This document shows positions 8,676 through 16,931 of a stretch of DNA of 64,000 nucleotides, one piece after another (within the stretch, counting starts at the first letter, position 1; every line of letters begins with the position of its first letter). A program made the translations under genes and the position numbers. Source of the stretch: Geomonas subterranea (GTDB taxonomy: Bacteria; Desulfobacterota; Desulfuromonadia; Geobacterales; Geobacteraceae); the NCBI RefSeq assembly GCF_019063845.1, contig NZ_CP077683.1, forward strand, positions 496,001 to 560,000, in the 5' to 3' direction. Below the pieces are notes generated by a model, which was given only the letters and a program-made list of their open reading frames with translations, ran no database searches and was not told the origin of the DNA.

Positions 8676-9287
8676 ATGAAAGTTGTGGCACTTCTGGGAA
8701 GCCCCCGTCGCAGGGGAAACAGTTCCTTTCTGGCAGAGCGGTTCCTGGCACGGGCGGAGGGGGCCGGGCACAGGCCGGTGGTACATGAGCTCGGCAGCTT
8801 GATCTACAAGGGGTGCGTCGCCTGCTACGCCTGCAAGACGGGGAGGGAGGACTGCGCCGTGCGCGACGACCTGACCCGGGTTCTTGCCGACGTCGCAGCC
8901 GCTGACCTGCTGGTGCTGGCCACGCCGGTCTATTTCGGGGACGTCACCAGCCAGCTCAAGGCCTTCATCGACCGCACCTTTTCGTACTTCACGCCCGATT
9001 ACCGCACCGCGGCCGCCCCGAGCCGCCTGAAGCCGGGGAAGCAGCTGGTCTTCATCCAGACCCAGGGGAATCCGGACGAATCCACCTTCGCCGACATCTT
9101 CCCCAAGTACGCCGGGTTTCTGAGGCGGAACAGCTTCGGCGCCGCCCACCTCGTCAGGGCGCGCGGCGTCTCCGCGCCTGACGACGCCCAGAAGCGCCAG
9201 GAAATCCTCGACCAGCTCGATCGGGTGGCCAATGAGGTGTTCGGCGCGCCCCACCTGCCGGCAGGTGACGGGCAGGTCAGCTGGTAG
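8676..9287 (+). CDS. NAD(P)H-dependent FMN reductase / iron-sulfur flavoprotein family
   Basis: A 203-residue cytoplasmic flavodoxin-fold protein. GSPRRRGNSS near residue 8 is the FMN phosphate loop of the NADPH-dependent FMN reductase family, and ATPVYFGDVTSQLKAFIDR near residue 86 is the second flavin loop. The stretch CVACYACKTGREDC near residues 48-61 matches the CxxCxxCx5-C spacing found in iron-sulfur flavoproteins, which shuttle electrons through FMN and a 4Fe-4S cluster. AAAGGAG precedes the ATG. It is nine bases from the MFS exporter gene. Confidence 0.82.
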   Translation: MKVVALLGSPRRRGNSSFLAERFLARAEGAGHRPVVHELGSLIYKGCVACYACKTGREDCAVRDDLTRVLADVAAADLLVLATPVYFGDVTSQLKAFIDRTFSYFTPDYRTAAAPSRLKPGKQLVFIQTQGNPDESTFADIFPKYAGFLRRNSFGAAHLVRARGVSAPDDAQKRQEILDQLDRVANEVFGAPHLPAGDGQVSW

Positions 9288-9295
9288 GACCTGAG

Positions 9296-10858
9296 GTGCC
9301 GACACCGCAGGCAGATGCCGGGAAGTGGATGCTGACCCTCACGGTGATGCTGGGGACCATGCTGAACGCGATCGACACCAGCATCGTGAACGTCGCCGTC
9401 CCCTACATGCGGGGCAACCTCGGCGCCTCGGTGGAGGAGATCTCCTGGGTGGTGACCGGATACATCCTTTCCAACGTGATCGTGATGCCGCTCATCGCCA
9501 TGATCAGTACCCGCTTCGGCAGGAGGCGCTACTACCTCTTTTCCGTGGCGGCCTTCACGGCCACCTCGCTTCTGTGCGCCCTTGCCACGACCCTCCCCAT
9601 GCTGGTCGCCGCCCGGGTGCTGCAGGGGATCGCGGGGGGGAGCCTGGCGCCGCTCTCGCAGTCGATCATCCGGGAGCGGTTCGCGCCGCACGAGCAGGGA
9701 ACGGCGATGGGGATCTTCGGTCTCGGGGTGGTGATCGGCCCGGCGCTCGGCCCCACCCTCGGCGGCTGGCTCGTGGACCGCTTCTCCTGGCCCTGGATCT
9801 TCTACGTGAACCTCCCCCTGGGGCTGTTGAACGTGGCCATGGTGCTGCGCTACCTTCACGATCCCCCGTACCTGAAAAGGGAGCGGGTGTCGCTGGACCT
9901 CCCGGGGGTGGCCCTTTTGGTGCTGGGGCTCGGCTCGCTCCAGCTCATGCTCGAGGAGGGGGAGCGCAACGACTGGTTCTCGTCCCGGTTCATCACCGGG
10001 CTTCTGTTCATCGCGTTCACGGCGCTTGCGCTCTTCGCCTGGCGGGAGCTGACCACGCCGAGCCCCGCGGTGGATCTGACGCTCTTGGGCGATGCGCAGT
10101 TCACCTCCGGGGTGCTGATCAGCGGGATGCTGGGGATGGGGCTTTTTGCCAGCACCTTCCTGCTCCCGATCTTCCTGCAGCAGCTCATGGGGTACCCGGC
10201 CTTCGACGCCGGCGTGGTCATGGTCCCGCGCAGCCTGGCCATGGGGCTCACCATGCCCCTGGCGGGGAGGCTCTACAACCGGGTCGGGCCGAGGTTCCTG
10301 GTGAGCGGCGGGCTGCTTCTCTCGGCGGCCTCGTTTCTCCTGATGACCCGTCTCTCGCTGGACGTGGGGTACCGGGAGCTCTTCCTGGTCCAGGCCGTCC
10401 AGGGGATGGGCTTCGGCATGACCTTCGTCTCGGTGAGCACGGCGACCCTGGCTTCGGTGCCGCGCCCCCGCATGATGGCGGCCAGCGGCCTCTACAACGT
10501 GTTCCGGCAGGTGTTCGGCAGTATCGGCATCGCCTGGGCGGCGAACCTCCTGGTGCGGGGGCAGGCCCAGCACCGGGTGCGGCTGGCGGACGGGCTGCTG
10601 CCGTACTCGGAGCGGGTGGCACATTGGCTCGAGCAGAGCGCTGCGTCGCTCGGCGCCCGCTACGGGAGTCTCGCGGCCAAGGTCAAGGCGCTGCACCTGC
10701 TCGACAACCTGGTGCAGCGTCAGGCGTCCATGCTCGCCTTCAACCGGGTCTACCTCGTCTTCGGGGTGATGCTGCTCGCGGCGCTCCCCCTGGTCCTTCT
10801 CATGGGGCAGGGGGGGCGCGTGGAGAAACCGGAGGGGAACGGGATGGTGCTTGAGTGA
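9296..10858 (+). CDS. MFS drug exporter, DHA2/EmrB family
   Basis: A 520-residue, about 14-helix major facilitator of the DHA2 (EmrB/QacA) group. AIDTSIVNVAVPYM near residue 21 is the characteristic first-helix motif, and ARVLQGIAGGSLAPLSQSIIRERF near 105 is the family's motif A/C region. The GTG at 9296 with GGACCTGAG upstream is the best start. DHA2 exporters of Gram-negatives usually pair with an EmrA adaptor, but none is adjacent. The nearest HlyD/EmrA-type gene is on the other strand at 24116-25216. Substrate unknown. Confidence 0.88.
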   Translation: MPTPQADAGKWMLTLTVMLGTMLNAIDTSIVNVAVPYMRGNLGASVEEISWVVTGYILSNVIVMPLIAMISTRFGRRRYYLFSVAAFTATSLLCALATTLPMLVAARVLQGIAGGSLAPLSQSIIRERFAPHEQGTAMGIFGLGVVIGPALGPTLGGWLVDRFSWPWIFYVNLPLGLLNVAMVLRYLHDPPYLKRERVSLDLPGVALLVLGLGSLQLMLEEGERNDWFSSRFITGLLFIAFTALALFAWRELTTPSPAVDLTLLGDAQFTSGVLISGMLGMGLFASTFLLPIFLQQLMGYPAFDAGVVMVPRSLAMGLTMPLAGRLYNRVGPRFLVSGGLLLSAASFLLMTRLSLDVGYRELFLVQAVQGMGFGMTFVSVSTATLASVPRPRMMAASGLYNVFRQVFGSIGIAWAANLLVRGQAQHRVRLADGLLPYSERVAHWLEQSAASLGARYGSLAAKVKALHLLDNLVQRQASMLAFNRVYLVFGVMLLAALPLVLLMGQGGRVEKPEGNGMVLE

Positions 10859-10867
10859 CCTTTGCGC

Positions 10868-10977
10868 CTCCCCCTCCCTTGACGGGAGGGGGCCGGGGGG
10901 TGGGTGAAGCCGCCATCCAAGGCGATGATGGCACCTTCCCCCACCCCCTAACCCCCTCCCGCAAGGGGAGGGGGGAC
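10868..10977. repeat. C/G-rich intergenic palindromic repeat, copy 1
   Basis: Starts with CTCCCTTGACGGGAGG and ends with CTCCCGCAAGGGGAGG, each a small hairpin, joined by a G-run, GTGGGTGAAGCCGCC and a C-run. Near-identical copies are at 25253-25357 (inverted), 43915-44025 and 50757-50864. It follows the MFS gene and may end its transcript. Confidence 0.85.
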
Positions 10978-11054
10978 GAGGAGGCGTTCCGGGAATTTCT
11001 GAAAGACAGCTCTTCGGGGCGATGGCACTGAAGAAACATAAAGGAGGAAGGACT

Positions 11055-11858
11055 ATGAAGGTATCAGCGGGAATCGTGGCAGCGGTGGTGATGCTGGCCC
11101 TTGCGGGTACGGCGCAGGCGAAATCGAAGGCGCCGGAGATCGACCTGGTCGAGGTGAAGGGGGGGACCTACCAGCAGGGAGACACCTTCGACACCGGCGG
11201 AGAGGACGAGAAACCGGTGCACCAAGTCACGGTAAGTGACTTCTACCTGGGGAAGTTCGAGGTGACCCAGGGGCAGTGGAAGGCGGTCATGAAGACCAAT
11301 CCCTCCCATTTCCAGGGCGACAGCCTCCCGGTGGAAAACGTCTCCTGGGACGACGCGCAGTTCTTCATCAAGAGGCTGAACAAGCTGACGGGCAAGAAGT
11401 ACCGCCTCCCCACCGAAAGCGAGTGGGAGTACGCGGCCAGAAGCGGCGGCGGGGACAAGTACGCGGGCACCAGCAAGGGGCTCGACAAGGAGACCAAGGA
11501 AAACGAGCTGGCGGACTACGCCTGGTACGACATGAACAGCGGCGGACAGACCCACGCGGTCGGGGTGAAAAAGCCCAACGCCCTGGGCATTCACGACCTG
11601 AGCGGCAACGTCTGGGAGTGGGTGCAGGACCGCTACGCCGCAGACTACTATGCGAAGAGCGCGACTGAGAATCCGCAGGGGCCGGAAACCGGCCAGGACC
11701 GTGTCCGCCGCGGTGGCGGCTGGACCAGCTCCGAGCGCGGCGTGCGCAACACCTTCCGCTACGGCGACTTCGCCAATGCGCGCAACGATTTCGTCGGCTT
11801 CCGGCTCGCCCTCTCCAGGGAGGATCTTGTCGCGGGTCACAAAGCCGTCAGGAAGTAG
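11055..11858 (+). CDS. Secreted SUMF1/FGE-sulfatase domain protein without catalytic cysteines
   Basis: A 267-residue exported protein: signal peptide to about residue 23 (AGTAQAKS), then a formylglycine-generating-enzyme-like fold. Hallmarks are VKGGTYQQGD, FEVTQGQWKAVM, LPTESEWEYAAR, GIHDLSGNVWEWVQDRY and a C-terminal RRGGGW...FVGFRLA. The protein has no cysteine at all, so it cannot be a canonical FGE, which uses a cysteine pair. Such SUMF1 proteins often act as binding or scaffold domains. The ATG at 11055 follows AAGGAGG. No sulfatase gene is nearby. Confidence 0.85.
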   Translation: MKVSAGIVAAVVMLALAGTAQAKSKAPEIDLVEVKGGTYQQGDTFDTGGEDEKPVHQVTVSDFYLGKFEVTQGQWKAVMKTNPSHFQGDSLPVENVSWDDAQFFIKRLNKLTGKKYRLPTESEWEYAARSGGGDKYAGTSKGLDKETKENELADYAWYDMNSGGQTHAVGVKKPNALGIHDLSGNVWEWVQDRYAADYYAKSATENPQGPETGQDRVRRGGGWTSSERGVRNTFRYGDFANARNDFVGFRLALSREDLVAGHKAVRK

Positions 11859-11893
11859 CACGGCTTCAGCCGTAGGGAGTGAGGCGGTGCCAT

Positions 11894-12550
11894 ATGGATG
11901 ATCTGGTGAGCGAAGGCGGGGGGGATGCGGCGGTAGCCATCCTGGAGCAGATCCTGCGGTCGTATGCGGCCGTGGGCGCGGCGCTCAGCCCGGACGGCGG
12001 CCCGGACCTGGTGCAGCCGGTGACCGAGGTGGCGCGCGGCAGCTACCGCTTCGCCGCCGTCCACTTCATGGAGGTGCGGGTGGACGAATACGTGGAGGTG
12101 GTGCCGGTCCGCTGCACCGCCACCGTCTCTCCGGCCCGCGGCAGCGGCTTTCGCGTCGAGCTGGTCTGCCATACCAACCTGGAGGAGCCGGATTATTCAT
12201 ACTGGGAATTCCGCGATTTCCTGAAGGAGCTTTCCGCCAACGGCTACCTAGGCGCCTTCAGCCTCGGCTCGTCACCCTGGTACAGCCACGGCTGCAGTCG
12301 GCAGGTGCTCTGCTACCAGTACCGTTTCCCGGCGGGGCAGGGGGAAGAACTCCCGGTGAGCCTGGCCTACTGCGTGCTGGGCGGCATGGTGGATGACATC
12401 TTCCACGCCGCCACGTCGTACTTCCAGCACTTCTGGTATTACCTGGAACACGACGGTTCCTGGTCCAGGCGCCCGGGGTACGACCAGAGACCTGCCGTAC
12501 CCACGCGGGTGATCCAGTTTCCGGGGTATCGCCGGAACAAGCAGAGCTGA
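11894..12550 (+). CDS. Conserved-looking cytoplasmic protein of unknown function
   Basis: A 218-residue soluble protein with no signal peptide or membrane helix that I do not recognise. It is acidic at the N-terminus (DDLVSEGGGD) and rich in aromatic residues in the second half (YSYWEF, SSPWYSHG, YFQHFWYYLEHDG). The start at 11894 has a GAGG a few bases upstream; a GTG five codons earlier is possible. It stands alone between the SUMF1 gene and an intrinsic terminator. Codon use matches its neighbours. Confidence 0.6.
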   Translation: MDDLVSEGGGDAAVAILEQILRSYAAVGAALSPDGGPDLVQPVTEVARGSYRFAAVHFMEVRVDEYVEVVPVRCTATVSPARGSGFRVELVCHTNLEEPDYSYWEFRDFLKELSANGYLGAFSLGSSPWYSHGCSRQVLCYQYRFPAGQGEELPVSLAYCVLGGMVDDIFHAATSYFQHFWYYLEHDGSWSRRPGYDQRPAVPTRVIQFPGYRRNKQS

Positions 12551-12566
12551 CAGCCTCCGTGTGATC

Positions 12567-12593
12567 GCCCGCGCCCGCGCGGGCCTTTTTTTT
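12567..12593 (+). terminator. Intrinsic terminator
   Basis: GCCCGCGC / GCGCGGGC stem with a very short loop, followed by eight T. It lies 17 bases after the stop of the unknown gene at 11894-12550. Confidence 0.8.
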
Positions 12594-12636
12594 CGCGGCA
12601 CTGGACGCTGCGCTGACACCAACCCGAAGGAGTTGA

Positions 12637-13227
12637 ATGAACATGCTGATCTGGCAGATCTTCTGGCTGTACACCCGCGTCTCGCTCTTTTCCTGGGGGG
12701 GAGGGCCCGCCTCACTCGCGCTCATGCAGCGGGAAACGACCGCCGCCATCTGGGTGCCGCCCGGGAGCACCCATCCGGTTCCCTGGGCCACGCCGCTCGA
12801 GTTCTCCGACGCGGTGGCGGTCGGGAATGCGCTGCCCGGGCCGATCGCTCCGCAGGTCTCGGCCTACATCGGCTACAAGCTGGCCGGTGTTCCCGGGGCG
12901 GTGGCCGCGGCGCTGGGGACGGTCCTTCCCACCACGCTCCTCATGCTGGTGATGGTGGTCTTTTTCTTCAGGATCAAGGAGAGCCTTACCGTTCAGTCCA
13001 TGCTGAAGGGGGTGCGTCCGGTGGTGGTGGGGCTTCTGCTCTGGACCGCCTACGACATGGCGGTGAGCGTGTTCGGGGTGAAGCAGGGAGGCTGGGGTGC
13101 GACGCTATTGCAGTGGGACAAACTGCTCATCGTCGCCCTGACCTTCGGCATCCTCACCCTGACCGGCCTGAATCCCGCTTTCGTCATCTTCGGGGCCGCT
13201 TGCTTCGGGCTGGTCGCCTACCAATAG
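12637..13227 (+). CDS. Chromate transporter (CHR) family protein, single domain
   Basis: A 196-residue inner-membrane protein with about five to six helices and the CHR-family signature FSWGGGPASLALMQRE near residue 18, plus NALPGPIAPQVSAYIGY near 62. It is one CHR domain, half the length of the two-domain ChrA. Short CHR proteins normally occur as adjacent pairs that form a heterodimer, but no second copy is seen here. GAAGGAG lies before the ATG. Chromate, sulfate-like or other anions are possible substrates; a gene for sulfur-amino-acid synthesis follows. Confidence 0.83.
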   Translation: MNMLIWQIFWLYTRVSLFSWGGGPASLALMQRETTAAIWVPPGSTHPVPWATPLEFSDAVAVGNALPGPIAPQVSAYIGYKLAGVPGAVAAALGTVLPTTLLMLVMVVFFFRIKESLTVQSMLKGVRPVVVGLLLWTAYDMAVSVFGVKQGGWGATLLQWDKLLIVALTFGILTLTGLNPAFVIFGAACFGLVAYQ

Positions 13228-13275
13228 GGGGGGCAACCCTGTACCCGACCCCTTTCAACCGTAAAAGGAGCGCGC

Positions 13276-14769
13276 ATGAACGACCGGAATCCGATCGCTG
13301 AAACCCTGCAGGAGCGAGAGCTCGGCTCGTTGTTGCCTCTCTCCGAGCACGCCGTCTCGGTCGCCTTGCCGAAGTGGCAGGACGTAGTGGGATACGAGGA
13401 GAAGTGGCCCGAGGTGGTAGACAGCCTCCAAGGGGGCTACCCCCGCTGCGTGATCCACCCGGGTGTGCTGGAACTCGCCGAGCTGCTGGCACCGGGAGAA
13501 CCGTGCCTGCCGTTCCCGTCACTGCGGGTGGCGGAGGCTGCAGCTGCTTTCATCCGGGCGCACTCCGGGGCCGAGGCTCGCGTGGTTCGCTGGGAAGGGG
13601 AGTTCGGTGTGGCGACCACGCAGGGGGGCGCCGACAGCCTCAAGATCTTCTGGCGTTACCCCGGGCAGATCGTCTCCACGCGCCGTGCCCGCGCCGCTCT
13701 TTCCCGCGCCTCAACTGAACGCCTGGACGACCGCGCTATCCGGCAGGACCTCCGCCGACAGCTGGCTGGGCTCTACGACTGCAATGAGGACGACGTCTTC
13801 CTGCACCCCTCCGGTATGGCGGCGCTCTACCACGCCCTGCGCGCCGTGCAGGCCCGCAGGCCGGGGGCGGCCACCGTTCAGCTCGGGTTCCCCTACTCGG
13901 ACAGCCTGAGACTGCTTAAGTGGTTCGGTGGCGAGCCGACGCTGCTGCACGACCTGGGCGAAGCTCCGGCCTGTATTGAGGAGATTGCGCGCCTTCGTTC
14001 CGTAGCCGCCTGCTGCACCGAAATCCCCGGCAATCCCCTGCTCGGTACTGCCGACCTGGGTGCCGTCACTCCCATCCTGCGCCGCTTCGGCATCCCGCTC
14101 ATCGTGGATGACGCAGTCGGCTCCCCCTTCAACGTCGACGCGAGCGCCCATGCCGACCTCATAGCCACCAGCCTTACCAAGTTCCTGGCCGGAAGCGGCG
14201 ATGTCATGGGGGGATGCGTCGTCTGCAACCCGCGTTCCCCGTACTACCCGGAACTGAAGGCGCTGGCCGCGGGCTTGCACGAGGAACACCTCTGGGTCGA
14301 GGATGCCGCTGTGCTCGCGGCCCGGATCAGCGGGTTCGCCGAGCGGATGCGGCTGCATAACGCGAACGGGTTGGAGATCGCGCGACGCCTGCGGGAGCAT
14401 CCCGCCGTCGAGCGTGTCTGGTATCCACAGTGGTCGGACGGGGCGGCCTATGAGGCCGTGCGCCGACCGGATGGAGGCTGGGGCGCCCTGGTCAGTTTTC
14501 TTCCCAAAGATGCCGCCACCGCGGCCCCGCAGATCTACGACCGGCTGCCGATAGCCAAGGGACCGAGCTTCGGCACCGTGTTCACCCTGGCCTGTCCCTT
14601 CACGCTCCTTGGCCACTACTGCGAGCTTGAGTGGGCTGAGTCGCTGGGTGTGCCACGTGAGCTGATCCGCCTCTCGGTGGGGCTGGAGGATGTCGAGGAA
14701 CTGTGGCGCGGCATCGCCGCCGCCCTGGGACAGCCAGGCAGCCAGAGGGAGGGGGAGGGGGATGCGTAA
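13276..14769 (+). CDS. Cystathionine gamma-synthase-like PLP enzyme (long form)
   Basis: A 497-residue PLP enzyme of the Cys/Met metabolism family. The PLP lysine is in ATSLTKFLAGSGDVMGG near residue 300, preceded by IVDDAVGSPF. FLHPSGMAALYHALRA near 177 is the PLP phosphate-binding turn. About 120 residues precede the catalytic core. Their sequence (LPKWQDVVGYEEKWPEVV, then GGYPRCVIHP) recalls the N-terminal part of long fungal cystathionine gamma-synthases rather than the shorter bacterial MetB, as far as I can judge from memory. It would join cysteine or sulfide to an activated homoserine, consistent with the sulfur theme of the window. Confidence 0.8.
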   Translation: MNDRNPIAETLQERELGSLLPLSEHAVSVALPKWQDVVGYEEKWPEVVDSLQGGYPRCVIHPGVLELAELLAPGEPCLPFPSLRVAEAAAAFIRAHSGAEARVVRWEGEFGVATTQGGADSLKIFWRYPGQIVSTRRARAALSRASTERLDDRAIRQDLRRQLAGLYDCNEDDVFLHPSGMAALYHALRAVQARRPGAATVQLGFPYSDSLRLLKWFGGEPTLLHDLGEAPACIEEIARLRSVAACCTEIPGNPLLGTADLGAVTPILRRFGIPLIVDDAVGSPFNVDASAHADLIATSLTKFLAGSGDVMGGCVVCNPRSPYYPELKALAAGLHEEHLWVEDAAVLAARISGFAERMRLHNANGLEIARRLREHPAVERVWYPQWSDGAAYEAVRRPDGGWGALVSFLPKDAATAAPQIYDRLPIAKGPSFGTVFTLACPFTLLGHYCELEWAESLGVPRELIRLSVGLEDVEELWRGIAAALGQPGSQREGEGDA

Positions 14770-15301
14770 GTCGTTTGGGCGGAGCCTGGCGCTTTCTTTC
14801 CTGCTGGCGGGGAGCCTGCACCTTTCTGCTTCTCATCCGGCCAGCGCCATGGAGGCGGAGTTCGGCGACTTTCAGCGCATCATGCTGATGCCCCTTCAGG
14901 CGCAGGTGAAGCGAGCCGACGCCATTTTGAACCGGAAGTACAAGAAGGATTTCAATCCGGCCACCTACGAAAGCAACATGGAAAACTCCATCCCTTTCTA
15001 CGCCCTTGCCAGCGACGCGACCTTTGCCGCCTACCGCATAGCGGCGGCCAGGCCGGAGCTCCTTGCGGGCTACGAGGTCTATGAAAGCTGCCGGGGCGGG
15101 GTGCCGCGCACCCTGCTGGAGTGCTTCTTCAGGGGGGGCGCCCGTGGCGAGTACGTCGACCTCGCCGCTTCCTGCCCCGTCTGCAGCGCCGAGGCCGTTA
15201 CCCTCTTTCTCTGGGATGAAGCGGGTGTTCCCTCGTCGCAGTTCACCGGCGGACTCCGCTTTCTCTACGACCCGTCCCTGCGCGAGCCGCCCCCCCTCTG
15301 A
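14762..15301 (+). CDS. Small exported protein of unknown function
   Basis: A 179-residue protein with a signal peptide (RKSFGRSLALSFLLAGSLHLSASHPASAM, cleavage near residue 30) and no other membrane segment. The mature part has four cysteines (ESCRGG, LECFF, SCPVCSAE), including one CxxC, which may form disulfides. It overlaps the preceding PLP enzyme gene by eight bases, so the two are co-translated. I do not recognise the family. A strong bidirectional terminator follows. Confidence 0.6.
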   Translation: MRKSFGRSLALSFLLAGSLHLSASHPASAMEAEFGDFQRIMLMPLQAQVKRADAILNRKYKKDFNPATYESNMENSIPFYALASDATFAAYRIAAARPELLAGYEVYESCRGGVPRTLLECFFRGGARGEYVDLAASCPVCSAEAVTLFLWDEAGVPSSQFTGGLRFLYDPSLREPPPL

Positions 15302-15315
15302 TCTTCTTAGAACGA

Positions 15316-15360
15316 ACAAAAAAAGACGGCCCTGCTACCTGAGCGGGACCGTCTTTTTCT
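15316..15360. terminator. Bidirectional intrinsic terminator between convergent genes
   Basis: AAAAAGACGG ... CCGTCTTTTT stem with an inner GC-rich part. A-run on one side and T-run on the other serve both the plus-strand gene ending at 15301 and the minus-strand porin ending at 15374. Confidence 0.8.
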
Positions 15361-15373
15361 TTGTGCGCAGTGG

Positions 15374-16789
15374 CTAGAAGAAGTAGTAGAGCGCGAGCCT
15401 CGCGATGTTGGTGGTTCCCTCGTCGGAGCGGCCGGATGTGGCGGTTGCCGTCGCCGGGACGGTGATGTTGCCGTACTTGGTGTTGAGCCGCTGGTACTCG
15501 GTGGCCACCCGGACGGCGGCGTTCAGGTCGTAGTAGGCGTTCGCGAAATAGGTCTCGTTGTACTTCTCGAAGTTCGAGATCCCCTTGTAGTCGCCGTAGT
15601 TGTAGGCCTGGCGCCGCCCGTAGCCGGCGCTTACGCTGAACTGGTCGGTGGGGTAGAAGATGAGGTGGCCGGAGGCGCCGAACCCCTTGGCGGGGTGCAG
15701 GTCGCCGGCGGTCCCGGTGTACTGGTACGCGGTTGCGCCGGTCACGTTGGCGGCAAGGTAGGTCTGTCCCTCGAAGGTGAGGCTCCCGGCCCGTTTTTTC
15801 CCGTCGGGGGAGGCTATGACCGGCACGAAGGTGTAGAAGCCGACGCCCCAGGAGTCGATGGTCTTGTCGTTGGTCTGCCCCTTGGCATGCTGGTTGCCGT
15901 AGAGGCCGAAGAAGCCGGCGGTCAGGTTCTGCTGCCCGAAGCCGTAGGCGATGGGGGAGGTGCCCAGGGCCTTGCTGACGAAGAAGGCCTGTCCGACGAA
16001 GTTGGGTACGGGGCCCCAGCTGTCACCCGCGCTGCCGACGGTGTTGCCCGGTGCTGCGTTGGCGTTGGCCGTGTTGAAGTTGGTCTGGAAGGGCTGTTCG
16101 ACGGCCGCCACCAGCTTGAGGGAGTTGCCGCCCCCCAGGTCGACGCGCTGGGTGAGTTTTACCTGCGGCACCCTGAAGCCGTTGCCGAAGCCCGCCTGGA
16201 TCCCTGCGTTGAAGTCGACGCTGTTGGCGTTGAAGACGCTGAAGTTCTCGGTGGTCTGCCCGAAGAGGAGCTGCGTGTTGCCCCAGTCGATGTTTCCCCA
16301 GGCGTGGCGCAGGCGCGGGGTGGCGTTGAAGGATTCGGTGTTGGCGACGCCGCTGGTGCCGTAGATCGGGGCGTTGGTGAAGTCGAGTTCCACCAGGGCC
16401 GTGGACCGCCCTCCCAGGAGGTTGGGGCCGTTGGAGCGGAACCAGATGCGGGAGGAGCGCGCGGAGAAGGTCGATTGGTCCTTCTGCCCCTCCAGGGAGT
16501 CGTTCTTGGGAGAGCGGGTGTTGGTGAAGAAACCGTTGGGGCCGAAGTTGCTCGAGTTGTAGGCGTAGTCCAGCTTGACGAAGCCACCCACCGCCAGGTT
16601 GAACTTGCTCGAGGCCGGCGCGTTCAGGTTGCCGTAGACGCCGGGTGCGACCTCGCAGGCGGGCTCGAAGTCGCAGTTGAACTGCGTGGCGCCGTTTGGC
16701 GGGGGCGCGTCGGCGGCGAGGGCCGGGGCCGCCGCGAGAAGGCTCGCGGCCACTACTACGGGTACTGCTCTGCTCATCTTTTTTCTCAT
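15374..16789 (-). CDS. Outer-membrane porin, DcaP-like
   Basis: A 471-residue outer-membrane beta-barrel: signal peptide to about residue 26 (APALAADAP), alternating hydrophobic/polar strands throughout, abundant Tyr/Phe/Asn, and a C-terminal aromatic end (ARLALYYFF) for BAM recognition. The N-terminal half (FVKLDYAYNSSNFG; SRIWFRSNGPNL; ALVELDFTN) resembles DcaP-like and related porins that admit organic acids. It follows the lipoprotein gene, separated by a leader hairpin-terminator identical in design to those ahead of the nitrogenase-like operons. It is therefore likely an uptake channel for the same nutrient. Confidence 0.82.
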   Translation of the reverse strand: MRKKMSRAVPVVVAASLLAAAPALAADAPPPNGATQFNCDFEPACEVAPGVYGNLNAPASSKFNLAVGGFVKLDYAYNSSNFGPNGFFTNTRSPKNDSLEGQKDQSTFSARSSRIWFRSNGPNLLGGRSTALVELDFTNAPIYGTSGVANTESFNATPRLRHAWGNIDWGNTQLLFGQTTENFSVFNANSVDFNAGIQAGFGNGFRVPQVKLTQRVDLGGGNSLKLVAAVEQPFQTNFNTANANAAPGNTVGSAGDSWGPVPNFVGQAFFVSKALGTSPIAYGFGQQNLTAGFFGLYGNQHAKGQTNDKTIDSWGVGFYTFVPVIASPDGKKRAGSLTFEGQTYLAANVTGATAYQYTGTAGDLHPAKGFGASGHLIFYPTDQFSVSAGYGRRQAYNYGDYKGISNFEKYNETYFANAYYDLNAAVRVATEYQRLNTKYGNITVPATATATSGRSDEGTTNIARLALYYFF

Positions 16790-16843
16790 CTACTTCCTCC
16801 TCTGGTGTGGTGCCGCCGCTCTGCGGCGGGCAAGTCATTGAAT

Positions 16844-16893
16844 AAAAAAAAGGCCGGACCCCTGTTTCGGGTTCGGCCTCCAGTTGCCTGGTA
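16844..16893 (-). promoter_or_regulatory. Leader attenuator element, copy A
   Basis: Read on the minus strand: CCAG-GCAA-CTGG hairpin (16880-16891), then a terminator stem AGGCCG...CGGCCT and an A-run at 16844-16851 (U-run in RNA). It lies between the lipoprotein stop (16932) and the porin start (16789). It would make porin expression depend on read-through from the nitrogenase-like operon or from a local promoter. Confidence 0.75.
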
Positions 16894-16931
16894 CACCTCA
16901 TTGCATCTTCAAATCTATGGAAGTGGTGGGA

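Noticed and set aside
11055..11858. Functional formylglycine-generating enzyme
   Set aside because: The protein has no cysteines and no sulfatase gene is nearby, so the canonical reaction is not possible.
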